A DNA stretch of 6,354 nucleotides from Alphaproteobacteria bacterium (GTDB lineage Bacteria; Pseudomonadota; Alphaproteobacteria; Paracaedibacterales; JAKBAR01). Both the position numbers and the translations under genes were made by a program. This document shows, piece by piece, positions 5,008 through 6,354 of this stretch. Positions within the stretch are counted from its first letter, which is position 1; each line of letters starts with the position of its first letter. The notes under the pieces are model-generated. The model saw nothing but the letters and a program-made list of their open reading frames with translations. It was not told where the DNA came from and did not search any database. The stretch spans positions 1 through 6,354 of the forward strand of contig JAIESS010000016.1 in NCBI GenBank assembly GCA_019745755.1, in the 5' to 3' direction.

Positions 5008-6297
5008 ATGACAGATACATCCTCAAAACTCACACATATAACTGAAAACAATGCGGAATGTCCCCACAGCACTCCATTGCCACCCACGGTATGGTTAATC
5101 GGCGCCATTATGTTTTTGATGAATATGTCTTACGTTATGGTATTTAGCCTTTCCGCTGTCTATTTTAGGGCAATTTTAGGGGTGGGTGTGGGCTGGATTG
5201 GCGCGTTGGAGGGCATAACCGAGGGCTTATCTTATGTGGCGAAACTCATGTCGGGTGTGATTAGTGATTATCTAAGGCGTCGTAAAATCGTCATTGTTCT
5301 CGGTTACGCCCTACAGGTACTAAGCCGTCCCATTCTTGCGTTTTCATCCTCCATCGGTCTTGTTGTCGCCTCCATTTGTATTGAGCGTCTTGGCAACGGT
5401 ATTCAATCCACACCACGTGATGCGCTTATCAGTGACGTTGCTCCGCCTTCACGTAAGGGGGCGTCCTTTGGTCTAAAACGCAGCATTAGTCAGGCTGGTT
5501 CCGTATTTGGCGCCGTGATTGGTATTTTTCTCATGTGGCTTACTGCAGAGGATTTTAAACAGGTTTTTATGTTTGCAACCATTCCTGCCGCGATTGCTTT
5601 TTGTATTCTTGTCTTTGCCGTGAAGGACCCTAAAAAAACAGAAGAAGAAAAAGCTGAACATACGGCAAGCAAAGTCAAACGCCGTACCCCCATTCAATGG
5701 AAGGATCTGCCTCGTCTTGGTAATAAATATTGGTATTTGATGGCCGTTGTTTTCATGTTTATGGTGGCCCGTGTGGGTGAGCATTTTCTTGTCCTCCATG
5801 CCAGCGAAGATTTTGGTCTTGCCCATGCCTATATCCCAACCATTATGATTATGTATAATGCGACCTATTCTCTCTCCGTCTTTCCCCTTGCTAAACTTTC
5901 CGATCGCATGAATCGTTATGTCTTTTTGATGCTTGCTATAGCCATGCTGATTCTTGCTGATTTGACGCTTTTCGCAGCGCCTGGTATTGAGGTCTTTTTT
6001 GTAGGTGTGGCTTTTTGGGGTGTTCAAATGGGGCTTGCTCAAAGCTTATTTGCTGCACTTATTGCGGATATTGCACCTAAAGATCTGCGGGGAACAGCCT
6101 TCGGTTTTTATTATATCACTAGCGGTGCTGCATCCGTCTTTGCGGGCGCTGGAGGTGGGCTCGTCGCTCATAATTATGATATTGCAACCACATATCTTGC
6201 CAGCAGTGTGATCGCAGCCTGCTCCATGATTGGTCTTGTCGTTTTGATGGTTATGAGCAAAAACTTCACCATGAAGCGCATTCCTCATCATCATTAA
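5008..6297 (+). CDS. MFS transporter, 12 transmembrane segments
   Basis: A 429-aa major facilitator superfamily carrier of normal length. A hydrophilic N-terminal tail (1-27) precedes about twelve membrane helices near residues 28-52, 62-82, 95-113, 115-130, 156-178, 186-205, 243-265, 273-295, 304-323, 328-352, 365-387 and 396-416. The cytoplasmic loop at 207-240 between helices 6 and 7 is long and charged (Lys/Glu), as is usual. Motif A appears after helix 2 as GVISDYLRRRK (83-93) with D87 and R90-R92, and a reduced copy after helix 8 as AKLSDRMNR (295-303). ERLGNGIQSTPRDALISDV (126-144) is a signature of a common bacterial MFS subgroup related to drug and metabolite exporters, where ERxGKGI..PRDALI is typical. 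The substrate cannot be told. The protein ends in three histidines. The ribosome binding site is weak (AAGAAAG at 4996-5002, 5 nt from ATG); the next in-frame Met is at residue 35 inside helix 1, so 5008 stands. A strong terminator lies upstream, and a probable gene follows after 10 nt. Confidence 0.92.
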   Translation: MTDTSSKLTHITENNAECPHSTPLPPTVWLIGAIMFLMNMSYVMVFSLSAVYFRAILGVGVGWIGALEGITEGLSYVAKLMSGVISDYLRRRKIVIVLGYALQVLSRPILAFSSSIGLVVASICIERLGNGIQSTPRDALISDVAPPSRKGASFGLKRSISQAGSVFGAVIGIFLMWLTAEDFKQVFMFATIPAAIAFCILVFAVKDPKKTEEEKAEHTASKVKRRTPIQWKDLPRLGNKYWYLMAVVFMFMVARVGEHFLVLHASEDFGLAHAYIPTIMIMYNATYSLSVFPLAKLSDRMNRYVFLMLAIAMLILADLTLFAAPGIEVFFVGVAFWGVQMGLAQSLFAALIADIAPKDLRGTAFGFYYITSGAASVFAGAGGGLVAHNYDIATTYLASSVIAACSMIGLVVLMVMSKNFTMKRIPHHH

Positions 6298-6307
6298 AGG
6301 AAGTGAA

Positions 6308-6354
6308 ATGAGGAGAGAATGGTCTATAAAAATACACCTTGTCTCTATAGATAA
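6308..6354 (+). CDS. Probable start of next gene, cut by the window edge
   Basis: An ATG at 6308 opens a frame reading MRREWSIKIHLVSID that stays open to the window end. AGGAAG (6298-6303) begins directly after the MFS stop and places a good Shine-Dalgarno 4-6 nt before this ATG. With only 10 nt between genes it would be co-transcribed with the transporter. Fifteen residues are too few to identify a product; the basic, then hydrophobic start could be an N-terminal membrane or signal segment. A second ATG at 6319 in another frame, preceded closely by AGGAG, stops after 11 codons and is a poorer candidate. Confidence 0.4.
   Translation, partial: MRREWSIKIHLVSID

Noticed and set aside
5473..6042. 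189-codon minus-strand frame inside the MFS gene
   Set aside because: It is antisense to a clear 12-TM transporter. Its Lys/His/Asn-rich composition is what the complement of hydrophobic codons gives.
6323..6351. Inverted repeat TCTATA / TATAGA after the MFS gene as a terminator
   Set aside because: The arms are AT-only apart from one pair, the loop is about 17 nt, and no T-run follows within the window.

Overview
The window looks like ordinary chromosome of an alphaproteobacterium with moderately low G+C. This is inferred from the protein families and their style (DUF3501 paired with a CCG-domain Fe-S protein, a TlpA-like thioredoxin, and an MFS carrier with a GIQSTPRDAL signature) and from the AT-rich spacers. 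A host-associated or small-genome lineage (Holosporales- or Micavibrio-like) is possible, but the sequence alone does not prove it. No rRNA, tRNA, CRISPR array, insertion sequence or phage gene was seen.

Layout. At the left edge (3-317, +) is the 3' part of a 2TM-domain membrane protein whose start lies outside the window. It converges on a minus-strand block that reads from right to left: a 450-aa Fe-S/CCG oxidoreductase-like protein (3509 to 2157), a DUF3501 protein (2142 to 1558), a membrane-anchored TlpA-like thioredoxin (1467 to 871) and an unrecognised exported, basic, coiled-coil-like protein (798 to 352). The first two are only 14 nt apart and are surely co-transcribed. The next two follow after gaps of 90 and 72 nt, each holding a -10-like hexamer, so they may be co-transcribed or have their own promoters. 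Divergent from this block, across a 366-nt spacer with a promoter candidate on each strand, is a 232-aa hemerythrin-like protein (3876-4574, +). A 433-nt spacer without a convincing gene follows. It holds a nested inverted repeat and, near its right end, a good Rho-independent terminator (4902-4934). Then come a 12-TM MFS transporter (5008-6297, +) and, 10 nt after its stop, the probable first codons of another gene running off the right edge.

How the genes may work together. In other proteobacteria the CCG Fe-S protein and DUF3501 usually sit beside a rubrerythrin, a di-iron peroxide-scavenging protein. No rubrerythrin is visible here, but the divergent neighbour encodes another putative di-iron four-helix protein with two HxxxEE motifs. 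With the thioredoxin nearby, the centre of the window (871-4574) reads as a redox or oxidative-stress neighbourhood. That functional reading is inference. The transporter and the 2TM gene show no clear link to it.

Most promising for follow-up are the hemerythrin/Fe-S/DUF3501 arrangement and the possible small RNA in the 4575-5007 spacer, where a nested hairpin would display an anti-Shine-Dalgarno-like CCTCCT in its loop. No clear new defence or mobile system was found.
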